Shown here piece by piece: positions 1-11,404 of a stretch of DNA of 64,000 nt. This DNA is from Pieris napi (lineage: Eukaryota; Arthropoda; Insecta; Lepidoptera; Pieridae), in NCBI RefSeq assembly GCF_905475465.1, contig NC_062259.1, forward strand, positions 1,312,501-1,376,500, read 5' to 3'. The position numbers were made by a program, and so were the translations under genes. The first letter of the stretch is position 1. Each line of letters starts with the position of its first letter. The notes below the pieces were generated by a model. That model did no database searches. It was not told the DNA's origin and worked only from the letters and a program-made list of their open reading frames with translations.

Positions 1-1918
1 TCCCTATTACTGCCAACCACATCTGTACTCTTAACAAGGACGGCGAAGGTTTTTGCCAAGTAAGTAATTCATATCTGGTGCTGCCAAGTCATGCAAACAG
101 GTTCAAAATCCTTTTCTCGAAAGGGGTCAGGCTATTCGACTTCGTTGTGAGTTAAAGGATTCTGACTAATCAAATTTTCTTGACAGACTGAGCCATCGTC
201 AAAACTAGGCATTTCTAGCAAATATAGAAGCTTCAAAATTATAACTAAATTAGTGCTAGTGTACTAAAAAGAAAAAACTTGAGAGGTGTCAAGGAACACC
301 CGGATGGAACGAAGTTCCTTTCGATTAATTCATATTTTAAATGGTATCATAACAGTACGATAGATTTTCTCGACACTAGTATTATATTTCATCGTCTATT
401 AAAGTTTTAAGAGACCAGGAATCTAGAAGAGGAAGAAGTATGATGTCCTTGTGCTACGCTGGGATTAAATAGTAAAATAACCTAAATATAAAATTAAGTG
501 GCACAATTAATAAGCATATTTCGTATTTCGTGGTTCAGATATTTTAATTCAGTCTCATCTGGTTCATCTCCTTGTATAAGGTGTTCTCGTTGTTATATTA
601 GTTCACTAAGTTTTGAATTCGCAGAATTACAATGAATATTTTTTAAAGGTATTGTATTTTGCAAGGAAACTAGGGACCCCGCATTTATTGTACAGGGATT
701 CTAGTGTACGTTTACTACGACTAATTTAGTTAATAGATTCCAAAAATAATTTAAATTTCTTGTCCCTACGAAAATAAAAAAAAAGCCAACATCACGAGGT
801 GTTTCCTGGCGGTCACCCATCCAAGTACTGACCTTTCCCGGCGTTGCTTAACTTTGGTGATTGGACGAGAACCGGTGTATTACAATAGCAAATAGCAAAA
901 AAGTGTCGTGACAACTTTTCGTAAGAATTTTTTCCGTCTAGCCCCCATTCACAACGCGCGATAAGGAACTTCGTTCCAAAACTAAAATCTTATGTAATTT
1001 CGGTCCTATTTTCATATTATATTTAAATACTATTTATTTAAAACACACGAGGTTTTAATATGATATGGTCGATGATGTTGTTAGGTTAGCTTATTACGTA
1101 ATAACTTAAGACAGAAGCTCCCTCAAGTAGGGACTGAATTAACCGACTTAAATGGATATCACAACTTTACTTTAGTACCTTTTTGTATTGTTAGTGTATA
1201 CGTACATGTTAAGTTTTTCATAGCACGTTTATTAGTATAATTCTCCATTTTTAGACATGACGAGACTCAGAATTTTTCGTCTTAACACACTCTAACTTTT
1301 TTCTTTAAAATATCTTGTTAATACACTATAGTCTATGTAAATCTTCTGGTTTCAACGTACGACTCTCATCCCTATGAACGTAGGTTTGATCCCTGGCTGT
1401 GCACCAATGAACTTTCTGTCTGTGCCCGCATTTGTACGGAAGGTGAAGGAAAGCATCGCGAGGAAATCGGCATGCCTTAGATCCAAAAGTTAGGAACAGA
1501 AGGTGATCACCTACTTTCCTATAAGAAGTGATCAGGATACGATACAGATACGGATACAGAAATCTGAGGCGAAATATATATTATATATACCAAGGGGTTT
1601 AGTTATTTATATAATATATTTAACTCAGAGATAATGTTCTTAGGACAACCAAGAAGCGAACTTTTAAGTTTATTCGTTGTAATACGAAAATACATATTAT
1701 CTTTCCTTATTACAATTTTTTTTTGGCGTTTTCCACCTTACGCTCTTAATCTCCCACGATTTCAGGGTGATGGTGGTGGAACTTTGGAGTGCAACAACAA
1801 ATCTTCTGGTATCATCTCATGGAACATTCCGTGTGCTCAAGGACACCCTGATGTCTACACAAGAACCAGCAAGTACAGCACCTGGATTCAGAAGAACATG
1901 GAGGCCAATAAGCCCTGA
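1..1918 (+). CDS. Serine protease homologue (S1A, chymotrypsin-like), 3' part, catalytic Ser replaced by Gly
   Basis: This is the 3' end of a gene cut by the window edge. I model two exons, 1..59 and 1766..1918, joined in phase 0 (donor gtaagta after CAA, acceptor ttcag). The last exon aligns along its whole length with the last exons of the two proteases at 3549..6055 and 15452..19715, and it ends in the same MEANKP tail. The Cys residues equivalent to 191, 201 and 220 are present, so the fold is probably kept. Where the paralogues read GDSGGT, this copy reads GDGGGT: the codon of nucleophile Ser195 is GGT, so the product should be a non-catalytic homologue. Residue 189 is Gly, as in the paralogues, which argues against trypsin specificity. 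The frame is open to the stop. The N-terminal exons lie outside the window, so a silent gene cannot be excluded. The gene is convergent with the next protease. Confidence 0.85.
785..881 (-). pseudogene. 5S rRNA pseudogene, 5'-truncated
   Basis: Read on the minus strand, the stretch runs from AATACACCGGTTCTCGTCC through AAGTTAAGCAACGCCGGG and GTACTTGGATGGGTGACCGC to GATGTTGGC, followed by a T run like a Pol III terminator. These are the well-known 5S rRNA blocks, including the internal A-box and C-box promoter parts. About 20 bases at the 5' end of the gene are missing, so it lacks the helix I partner strand. It sits antisense inside the intron of the first protease gene. It may be a dispersed 5S copy or the head of a 5S-derived SINE; no SINE body is evident beside it. 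Confidence 0.8.
1345..1570 (+). mobile_element. SINE family 1 copy, degraded, in the protease intron
   Basis: The copy keeps the tRNA-like head (gcgactctcat type A-box region and a B box read as ggtttgatccctggc), the caccaatg block, and the gatcacctact tail that are seen in the clean copy at 45884..46175. Many point changes make it an old insertion. Confidence 0.75.
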
Positions 1919-2171
1919 TAAGTCCCGACAATTGATACAATGACGTCTTATTATCATTAAATGTTTTATTTCTATAATTATTTAATGATTGCCAAAGTGT
2001 GTCCTATGCGAAGCTTTTAACCGCTTCTCAATAAGTCCACTAAATGTACAAATAAATAATTTTCGTTGCAATGCGAGAACAAATTCTATATTATTACTAT
2101 CCTTTAGACTTTAACTGTGGAACTTGCCGATACCTTTATTTTAAGACGTTTTTAATCTGACTGACTTTACA

Positions 2172-2322
2172 GCCTTGCGATTCTGTAACTCACTTTACGA
2201 ACTCACAAAGCGGTTTTCGCAGCGGCGGTCGCGCTCAAATCAGTCGTGAAGCAGTCATTTTACGATTTTGCATTCTGATAAACAATAAACTACAAGCTCC
2301 CTCCTTATCAGAATGCCAATCA
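2172..2322 (+). repeat. Palindromic MITE, family P
   Basis: It begins with gccttgcgattctgtaactc and contains the GC-rich block gcggttttcgcagcggcggt, then a segment ending in caagctccctccttatcag. The right half is lost. Full copies in this window end in the inverse of the start (gagttacagaatcgcagggc). Relatives are at 15044, 24458, 40677, 47887, 48195 and 60943. Confidence 0.75.
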
Positions 2323-2329
2323 CTTCGTG

Positions 2330-3548
2330 CCGATCAATCGGATGGAGGAACGTTTAGATTTATTATTTACTTAATTGATTCCTATATAACATAATTTATA
2401 ACCACTGAGAAACAAAAAGGAATCTCATGAACAACTAAATACCACAGTGGGGAAACATCTGACTCTGAATAGCTTGCCAGCCAGTGGACTGAGAAACGAA
2501 TATTTCAATTTATATGTAATAAAAGTCTGCAGTATGGTATATATAGTGTATGTAGTATCAAGCTGAACTACTTAGATAGCTCAATATATGGAGACCTAAG
2601 ATAATTTAGGGCTAGAAGGAGTCTTCACACTTTGAGAGGAAGCGAGTAATGAATAAGATAGAGCAATATTCAAATCTGATTTTCTGTTATAAAACTACAA
2701 ATTCTTGCGAGCTTTTGGTGTATCGCGTATCTTCAGGTGTTAAAATTTAAAACAACCACGAAATCAGTATCAGCAGTTGGTCAATGTTAAAATGAAATCT
2801 AAACAGACTGTAGTACAACATTAATTCAAAGAAAAGCTGTCTAATTGCTTTCTTTTGTTAAAATTAAGGTCAAAATAGTTTTAAGTATTCTAATATTTCA
2901 TTTGAATAGGTTTTGGAAAAATTAAACATGGATAGTGTGAAATCGCCGCCGACCTTTACGACCAACATTTTTAACATACATTTTCAGTGTGCAATTTTGT
3001 TTAAAAGGTAAAATTTAGAAAGAGGATATATTTTAAAAAAGCCTGTTATAAAGCTTCCAAAATTATTCAAAACATGTAACGAAACACCTATCTACCGAGG
3101 GATCCAACACGGCTGTGGGTGTTGCTGGTTGCACCACGTTGTATTCAGAAAACTCTTACGCCATGGCTACCAAACTATGTAATCACCATCCCAGAAGTTA
3201 TAGATTGTAATGCATTCAAGGGAAAGGTGATTGATGCCTTTCTATTGTTTTATTATACAGCACACAGAAATACTTGCAACCCCTAACTTTCACCCCTCAA
3301 CGACCAACCCCTATTTTTTATATAGATAGTTATGTTTATTGGACTAAAAAAATGTTTCCTAGAAATAATTTACATGGCAAAACAACGTTTGCCGGGTCAG
3401 CTAGTAGAAATATGACATTTATTGATTAATAAGAAAGCTAAATCAACATCAAATCGTGATCGAAATTAAAAAAATACACGCACATTGCCTTCACATATAT
3501 TTAATAAGTTAAAAAAATTGTTGTACAACATCAAATGTCGGGACTTAA
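2330..3548. other. Intergenic repeat patch between the convergent proteases
   Basis: No gene is seen. About 2585..2830 matches 61545..61730 in the same orientation, and 12960..13075 in reverse (shared text such as gagcaatattcaaatctgat), so it is an interspersed repeat of unknown class. The stretch up to about 3406 ends in a Helitron-like terminus (gccgggtcagctagt). Confidence 0.5.
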
Positions 3549-6055
3549 TTAGGGCTTATTAGCCTCCATGGTGTCCTTGACCCAAGTGGTGTACTTGGTG
3601 ACTCTCGTGTAGGCATCAGGGTGTCCTCGAGCACACGGGATGTTCCATGAGACGATACCGGCAGATTTGTTTTTGCACGCCAAGGTTCCACCAGAATCAC
3701 CCTGAAATTTTGTTCAGTTAGATCTTTGTATAACAGAGAGTAGATGGTGGAAAACGCCAAAAGAAGAACGTCTGTGGGATGAAGAATGTGGGACATGTCT
3801 AAAAAATGAGGATAATAATAATAAATATGCAATGAAAAACTTAACTTGCAAACAAACAAAACAAAAACAGTCCTAGAGTAAAGTTGTGAGATCCATGTAA
3901 TAAATCCAAATCGGTTAAATTAGTCCCCATTTAACCCTTTCTGTATTAAGTTATTACGTAATTAGCTAATCTAAGAACATCTTATTGTGAGCATATGATA
4001 TTAAAATTCTGTATGTTTTAGATTAGATTGACTTGACTTATGCAGTAGGTGTATTTAGAAAATAGAACCGAAATTGCAAAATATTTTAGTGTCTCTTTGA
4101 TTTACACACTAAACACTAATTATAATTTTGAAGCTTCTGTCTGAGGTGCCTGAGAGTATTGACGATGGCTCTTTCCGTCAGTAAGTGAGTGACAAAATTA
4201 AGAAACTTTGACTAGTTATAATTCTTAAACTACTGGTACCGTGCTTATACGATGTCTGCTTGAAACTGCTAAGTTTTTCCACTCTCAACGAAGTTATTGA
4301 ATCGACTTCTTTCGAGAAAAGGATTTCGGACTTATGCACGACTTGGCGGGAGCACATAAGAATAATTACTTACTTGGCAAGTACCTTCGCCGCTCTTGTT
4401 AAGAGTACAGATGTGATTTTCAGTAACAGGCAAAATCTTTACAAAGCGTTGTATATAATTAGTTTTACAGTCTTTATTGGATATAATTTTAACGTCCAAC
4501 CATTGCAAGTTTTCCGGTCTTCTCCTTTGATTTTGCTGGAAAATTTTGATTTAATACAATTTGAACTAATCGAAACTTGAAGCTGCAAAAACTTTTTTTT
4601 ATTTAATAGAGGGGAAACAGGCAGGAGGGCCATCTGTTGTTAAGTGATACCGCTACCCATGGACACTCACAAATGCGTTGCCAGCCTTTTAAGAATTCGT
4701 ACACTCGGTCGAATTGGTTGGGAAATACTTCAGTGACTAGCTGGTTCGTTGTTCAATCTCGTAGTTTATGCCGTTACCATGATAAATTGTTAGGATTCAA
4801 CGATATTTATCATCAAGATAAGCCGTTTGGTCACAATTTGAGATTTCGTTTATTCGTCTTTACTACAAACAACATATTGTATGTAGTAAGTATACAATGG
4901 ATTTGCACTTTGATTAAACTTATTCTGAGTTTATCGCAAATTATCTAAGTCATGTCTAGAGATAAACTATGTTGCTTCATTATTCCCAAGTATTTACTTA
5001 CGGTGGTGAATCCCCATCCGGATAATTTACACTTGTCCCCTGGTTTGGGGTCTTCGGTGGCTAATTCGATAGCTTTAACTTTTTCTGTAAATTTAATCTT
5101 CTCTGTGGTTCTCAATAGAGCTATATCGTTTACATTCGGTCTATCGGTATATTTTTCATGTTTTACAATTTTGTCAATTTTGTATCTGGTACCTCCAGAC
5201 TTTTTTTTGTTTGTTCCTGCCAAAACGCTCAAGTCTTTAGCATTTACACTGAAAATATTTTTCGTCATTAGAAATTATTTCATTCGAAAGATTGTCAATA
5301 TTAATCAAGGATTTACTAAAATTTATTTAAAAAAGTCGCTGAGCAACCAATGTATTTCACTTCGCTTACCCTTTAAAGCAATGTGCTGCAGTGAGGATCC
5401 ATCTGTCAGCAATGATGGCGCCTCCACAGAAAGCGAAGTTCTCGTGATTTGAGAGCTGTAGTGATACTTGGTATGGCAAAGCCCCATCTGGTGCGTTAGT
5501 CCCACCCACGACGCGTCCGGCGCCATCCCCCTGGTCCTCTTCAGGGTCTTGGGGGTCATCGCTCTTTGATATTTCTGCGGCATTAAAATGGAAATAGTGA
5601 AATATTTTATGTCTTTTTCTCATCGAATGTAATTTGTTTAACGAAAAAGAAAACTTTTTACAATAGCATAACAAGAAAAGCTTATTTTATAAGGACATAA
5701 AGACGTATTGTTCTGTGCCAAGAACTTTAGCATGATTTGACCAAACGACTTGGTATGATCATAATGATGTAATGATACATTGAAAACTGGCACAGTAGTA
5801 TATGACTGATAATTATAACTTACTAGCTGACCCTGTAATCGGTGAACATTTTGCTGTACAACCCCATAAAGACTGATCGCTTTTCCGGAATAAAAATCTA
5901 AGTTTTTATTTTTCTATCTATAAAAACCTACCTAGAAATCTAGGAATAAATAATAAAACAATACTCCAATTGGTCCAGCCGTCCAGGCTGAAATACTTAC
6001 CAAGAGCCGCCCCGCAAAGCACGAAACCAAGTAGTAAATAGTTCTTCAAAGACAT
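3549..6055 (-). CDS. Secreted chymotrypsin-like serine protease (S1A), complete
   Basis: Five exons: 6001..6055, 5370..5574, 5002..5248, 4374..4535 and 3549..3701 (minus strand; phases 1, 2, 0, 0), coding for 273 aa. A hydrophobic signal peptide (about residues 1-17) is followed by an acidic propeptide rich in D and E. Activation is expected at R39|VVGG. The triad is intact: H83 in TAAHC, D128 in NDIAL, S226 in GDSGG. Six further Cys match the usual disulfides. Residue 189 is Gly and 190 is Thr (GEGTCQ), fitting chymotrypsin-like rather than trypsin specificity. The likely role is an extracellular, perhaps midgut digestive, endopeptidase; the site of expression is an inference. Exon 2 uses an acceptor 6 nt downstream of the one in the paralogue, because the upstream AG has become TG. 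The copy at 15452..19715 is its tandem duplicate. Confidence 0.92.
4597..4780 (-). mobile_element. LINE 3'-end fragment in protease intron 3
   Basis: The plus-strand text (aaacaggcaggagg, tgttaagtgataccgc, cccatggacactcac, then ttggttgggaaatacttcagtg) is the inverse of the LINE tail at 48650..48935. A homologous fragment lies at the same place in the paralogous intron (17535..17700), with shared flanking text, so the insertion predates the protease duplication. Confidence 0.75.
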
Positions 6056-6125
6056 TTTTCTGAATGTTATAAAACTATAGAAAATCTCGAAATATAAAGA
6101 AATCACCCAAGTAACGGTGTGTTCA
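6056..6125 (-). promoter_or_regulatory. Core promoter of the 3.5-6.1 kb protease
   Basis: On the minus strand a TATA-like TTTATATTTC (about 6090-6098) lies some 35-40 bases before the ATG. A block ACACCGTTAC (about 6111-6121) lies further upstream. Both elements recur at matching distances before the paralogue at 19715. The 5' leader must be very short, which is usual for highly expressed secreted proteases. Confidence 0.55.
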
Positions 6126-7864
6126 CTATGAGGATGAAATTAAATATTGGATCTTATATGACTTATTAGAGTATATTTTTCCTTTTATAATTTTTGCACT
6201 TCCTGGGGATTGCCCAGAATCGTTTCAGATTTGTCGGACGAGCACGGACGGTAACTTTCTTTGGAATGTGAGAGTTGATGGGCCATACGTCTGAACTTTA
6301 AGTTACTTGTACGAGATAATACAAGAAATATTGTCATAATAAGAAGTGAAGTCTGCATTTGCAATTATCTTGTTATATGCTTGCAAATATGTTGCAGACA
6401 ACCACGAAGGGTTTATTATTATTTAAAAATTATTTGCGATGCAAAAGGAGGTACAGTTTTACTGATTTAAAACGTAGCAGATGTGAAAAGGAACGGTATA
6501 CCACTATGTACGGAGAAATATACACGAGAAACGTTAAATAACATACAAATTTCTCAAAAAGAAATATTTGGAAAATTATCAGAATCACATCTTTGTTGTT
6601 TGAATGGAATTGATATGTTTTAATTAAGGATATTTTAGGTGTTGCATATGTTGCGGACAAGCTTTTAAATTTCCTACAAGCAGTGTGCAGGAAATTAAAG
6701 ATAATAATAGCTAAATAATTGCTTACGGCGCAAAACAAAATGTTTTGTATACATGAGCACCTATATTTAAAAAAAAGTAAAAATATGTTCTAATAAATCA
6801 ACAGAAGGATATATTTAGTAAATAAAATTCTCATTTTTTGCTGCTATTTAATTGTCTTTCTCCAATAATTTATTGGTACGTGTATTGTATTATAATTTCA
6901 GGTTGATTGCTTTATTATGTACATGAGAAAAAAATAGATAATGGTAATATATTGTATACTTATGAGCTGAGTTTTTCATAATATACTTATTATAGTCATT
7001 TCTTTTGTATAGTTTTATTTAAGTTATAATACAGCAATTTGGTTTTTAACTACTTTTATATGCATTTATTTTTTACATTTATACAAACCATAATGGTTTT
7101 GAATATCATGATTTTATTATATTATTATGTAAAATAAATGAATTAAAAAGAAAGATATTATACGGATAGACTTTTATTAATAAAACTATAAATATTTCAT
7201 TTACAGAAAAATATTTATATGCAGTAATTAGAAAATATTTACAATATTCGTAATCTGCATATACCTACCAGGAATCAACTTAAATTTTTTTTTGAACCCC
7301 TCAGCCCAAGAGTCTTTAATAAAGAAAATAAAATAAAAGTTGGTCGAAAGACTCTTATATTTTTGCCGTTTATTATTTTCCTTTAGTCTCTCGTCTGTTC
7401 GGGCTCCGCAAGAAAAAAATACTGTCTTATGTTGAAGCGCATACAGAATAAGTTTACCGATTCCACTGTATGGCGTCTATACCGACAATCCCTTAATGTA
7501 CCCAACATTATTTGTCGCAGATGTGGTACAAGGAAGGGTACACTACATTAGAAACAAGACTGGACTTAACAGTTGGCCTATTATATACTTAAAGGCTTGC
7601 GGTTTGTGGTGACCAAAGCAGGTGTTCTCTAATGTCTCATGTATTAGTTAGTCCCTTTCATATTTTATTTTATATTGATTAATTGCAATTTAGTTTATGC
7701 TGATTTTTATAATCAGGATTTCTGTTTTGGTTGTTTAATTTACATATTGTTAAGGTACGAAAAATTTTCTTTTTCTAATTGTTTTTACGTATTGTTCTTT
7801 AACCTTGATTATAATGAAGTTTAGTTTACACGTGTTTTTATAATTAATATAACACTATAGTATA
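6126..7864. other. Upstream flank of the protease; no gene seen
   Basis: About 6126..6900 is a diverged duplicate of 19770..20500 (shared text includes gcaaaaggaggt and ggaacggtataccactat), so the duplication carried the 5' flank with it. The remainder is AT-rich. 7265..7320 resembles 46330..46385, an unidentified repeat. No splice-supported exon was found. Confidence 0.5.
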
Positions 7865-8576
7865 AGATCCCGCTATACAACGACCTTCACCGAGATGCTT
7901 ATTTAATGAAACGTATTTTATATTTAATTTAATATGTCAATAAATATAATCCATATGGGTTGTCTAGCAAATTTCAGTCCAGAGTATGTTTAATTAATAA
8001 TTTAAAAAAAATATTTTTTGAAACATTTCACCGGTATGATTATTAGATAAATTCTATACCAATCGAAAGTATGAAGCCCATAGAATATGCAAACTTTATG
8101 CTGCCCATTCTTTTCCGGTCACAACTATCGGGTTGCCAGGTATAAATAGGTAAATCTGTACTAGCATTTGCAACGGTCTGTTTATTGAATGAAATTTAAA
8201 TGAAATTAAAGATTATTTTATTCTGAACACGGTGGTATAGGGTTGGCTGCGAAAAATCAGTCCAGAATTGCGGTTGTCGAATTTTAAAAAGTAAAATATT
8301 GCTCCAAGTGAATGTGTGCGACTGAGAGGTCCCAACCGACCATCTCATGCGATAGAAGAGGACACAGCATAGCAGCTGTTTAAAGTCCGCCCACTTAAAG
8401 AAAGAGAGTGCGCATGCTATTTGGGCTTGGAAAAGAAAAGGATAGCGATGGACTCGTATATACTATGCATAATTTTGGAGTAGTTTATTATTTAAATAGA
8501 GAAATAGTTATTTAAATTTTTTTTAATAAATTAATTATTTATGTGTATATTTTTTGTGACACTAAAGTATATACAT

Positions 8577-9363
8577 GTCACCGTAAAATTGTAAACACCG
8601 TTAGATTGTAATCTATCTCGCGAGATTGTAAACTGTCGAAATATTGTGAACCTCAACGAACTGCTTACAATTTAACGTATTATTATTCGGTAGATTGTAA
8701 TCTATCGAAGTGAAACCGTCAAATTGTGAAACGGATCGCACCTCGCGCGCTGATTAATAGAACAGAATATGCCCCGCGCCACCATATTTGTTTGTTTGTT
8801 TTCGCATGTAAATTGATTGTTTCGATGAAATTGATGTCGTGTTGTAAGTAACTCACAGCTTTAGAATTAGTTATATGAAATAATTGGGAAGTAAAATTAA
8901 TCTGTGATTGACCAAAGAAGTTTGAATGATAACTAAGTTAGTGTTGGAAATGAAATGAAAGAAAATTGAACTAATTTTAATTTGTGTTTGAAGAGAAAAT
9001 ATTGTTACGTTTCTGATTTTTTTATTTTGATATATTTTTTTTAATCATGTGATGTCAGAATTATTGATTACCTACTAAGTAATAAATACTAATTTTTGAA
9101 GTGCATTCATTTTATTTGACCGATACCCTTGTTTCATTCCTAACTCTATGGACATATAACGGTCTACTATAAAGCCGACCAAACAGCGCTCGAGGTGCGT
9201 ACCGTTTCACAATTTGACGGCTTCACTTCGATAGATTACAATCTACCGAATAATAATACGTTAAATTGTAAGCAGTACGCTGAGGTTCACAATCTTTCGA
9301 CAGTTTATAATCTCGCGAGATAGATTACAATCTAACGGTAGGTATTTACAATTTTACGTTAAC
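8577..9363. mobile_element. Nested non-autonomous element with ~165-bp inverted repeats and 8-bp target duplication
   Basis: The element is flanked by atatacat at 8569-8576 and 9364-9371. Its ends share gtaaaattgtaaa in inverse orientation, and the arms (about 8577..8740 and 9205..9363) carry several spaced copies of a motif like gattgtaatctatc, including the block ctatctcgcgagatt. The opposite arm of the host foldback shows one uninterrupted atttacat at the matching site (9973-9980), which is the empty target. No coding capacity is seen inside. An 8-bp duplication fits hAT-like integrases, but the family is not identified. Confidence 0.8.
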
Positions 9364-9668
9364 ATATACATCTTTAGTAAAAAAGAAGGTTATAGTGATT
9401 CATATATAATACTAGCCTGATTAAAAATATTGATTGAAAAAAATTAAAAAATTTACTACATGCAAATTATAAATCTATAAATGTAAACAGAGAAATTGAA
9501 ATCAATTGAAACTATTGGAAAAAATTCAAAACCCATAAAAGTGAATTTTTTTAATCAGGGTAATCTTGCAAATTTTATTTTTATTATAAGAAGACAAAAT
9601 AAAAAAACAACAATTAAAAAATTACTTCTATTTATTGTAAAAAATTAAAAATACAATTTTTTTTTTTA

Positions 9669-9857
9669 TTATTCAGAATCCGAGTCATCGGACATAAAAC
9701 TACGATCTTCAACTTCTGAATCTTCTTCGTCATCACTCTCTGTTTCACTTTTTTCGACAATGTCTTCTATCTTTAAAGGTGTATGATCCCCAATGAATCC
9801 TACTGGTTTTAAATATTCATCTAAGAACCATCCGCAGTTCTCAGGCTCAAGTTTCAC
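9669..9857 (-). pseudogene. Acidic C-terminal ORF remnant in the foldback loop
   Basis: An open frame of about 60 codons without a convincing ATG (it begins at GTG). It starts KLEPENCGWFLDEYLKP, continues with GFIGDHTP, and ends in a tail composed almost wholly of D, E and S. It is the only coding-like part of the element, so it is probably the C-terminus of the parental element's protein. I do not recognise the family. Confidence 0.45.
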
Positions 9858-10685
9858 ATATATTTATAGATTTATAATTTGCATGTAGTAATTTTTTTAA
9901 TTTTTTTCAATCAATATTTTTAATCAGGCTAGTATTATATATGAATCACTATAACCTTATTTTTTACTAAAGATGTAAATATACTTTAGTGTCACATAAA
10001 AAATATACAAATAAATAATTAATTGATAAAAAAAATTAAATAACTATTTCTCTTTTTAAATAATAAACTACTCTAAAATTATGCATAGTATATACGAGTC
10101 CATCGCTATCCTTTTCTTTTCCAAGCCCAAATAGCAAGCGCACTCTCTTTCTTTAAGTGGGCGGACTTTAAACAGCTGCTATGCTGTGTCCTCTTCTATC
10201 ACATGAGATGGTCGGTTGGGACCTCTCAGTCGCACACATTCACTTGGAGCAATATTTTACTTTTTAAAATTCGACAACCGCAATTCTGGACTGATTTTTC
10301 GCAGCCAACCCTATACCACCGTGTTCAGAATAAAATAATCTTTAATTTCATTTAAATTTCATTCAATAAACAGACCGTTGCAAATGCTAGTACAGATTTA
10401 CCTATTTATACCTGGCAACCCGATAGTTGTGACCGGAAAAGAATGGGCAGCATAAAGTTTGCATATTCTATGGGCTTCATACTTTCGATTGGTATAGAAT
10501 TTATCTAATAATCATACCGGTGAAATGTTTCAAAAATATGTTTTTTAAATTATTAATTAAACATACTCTGGACTGAAATTTGCTAGACAACCCATATGGA
10601 TTATATTTATTGACATATTAAATTAAATATAAAATACGTTTCATTAAATAAGCATCTCGGTGAAGGTCGTTGTATAGCGGGATCT

Positions 10686-11404
10686 TAGACCACTACTAAT
10701 GTCGTTGATGACTTCAACGCTGTCTTGTCAACTTTATTGAAAAAGTAGAAATGATGTGAAATAAATTCTTATTATGAAATTTGTCCCTTTCATATTTCGC
10801 CATGTATATTACCGATAACGTGTCGTTTCAATTAATCTTAAGATTTATTGAATTAATAATGTCGTGTGGTTGGCGTGCGAAACTCCTGCCGAGCTTATAA
10901 AAGAACAAATGCCTTCACGCCAGCTCTACACTCTTTTTTTGAGAAAGGGTAGAATAAAATAGATAGATAAATATATAACAAAATATAAATAAATAATGAT
11001 TAGATTTATAACGGACATTCTTTATGAATGTAACGTTTCTGTATTCAATCATAGAAAAAGAAAACTACTTATAATCATTGTTAATTGCAGAGACAATAAA
11101 TAATTTACCAAAAACATTAAGATTTTCTAACTAGAGTTTTTAAAAATCTACTTAATGTACTAATTTTGGGGCAAATTTATTATTCTATTGATGATTATTT
11201 GTGTGAAATATAAATAAATAAATAATAAAAACTTTATTTATGACAAAAGGGTTGTGACAGAATTCCTATATCACCAGTCCCCACACTAGGGAAGCCCTGT
11301 GTTATTGGTAACTAGAAAACAATTATTACGTGGAACATGTTTAAAACAGTTAAAAAAATAATAATAAAATTAGTGTTACAAATTTATTATTCTATTGCTG
11401 ATTA
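10686..11404. other. AT-rich gap with a degraded SINE 2 tail
   Basis: No gene seen. 11265..11335 (ccagtccccacactaggg, then gtgttattggtaactag) resembles the end of SINE family 2 at 20903..21136. Confidence 0.4.

Larger units (their letters stand above)
7865..10685. mobile_element. Foldback DNA element with ~0.8 kb terminal inverted repeats
   Basis: The outermost bases agatcccgctatacaacgac at the left are matched by their inverse at the right, and the two arms stay alignable for about 825 bases: left 7865..8576 plus 9372..9483, right 9855..10685. TA flanks both ends (7863-7864 and 10686-10687), as in Tc1/mariner/pogo-type insertions, though two bases are weak evidence. The loop (about 9484..9854) holds a short acidic ORF. 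The left arm is split by a second element (8577..9363). No transposase remains, so it would need help in trans. A transcript across it could form a long hairpin. Confidence 0.85.

Noticed and set aside
4952..5452. 166-codon plus-strand ORF opposite protease exons 2 and 3
   Set aside because: It is the antisense of a well-supported coding exon; no family resemblance.
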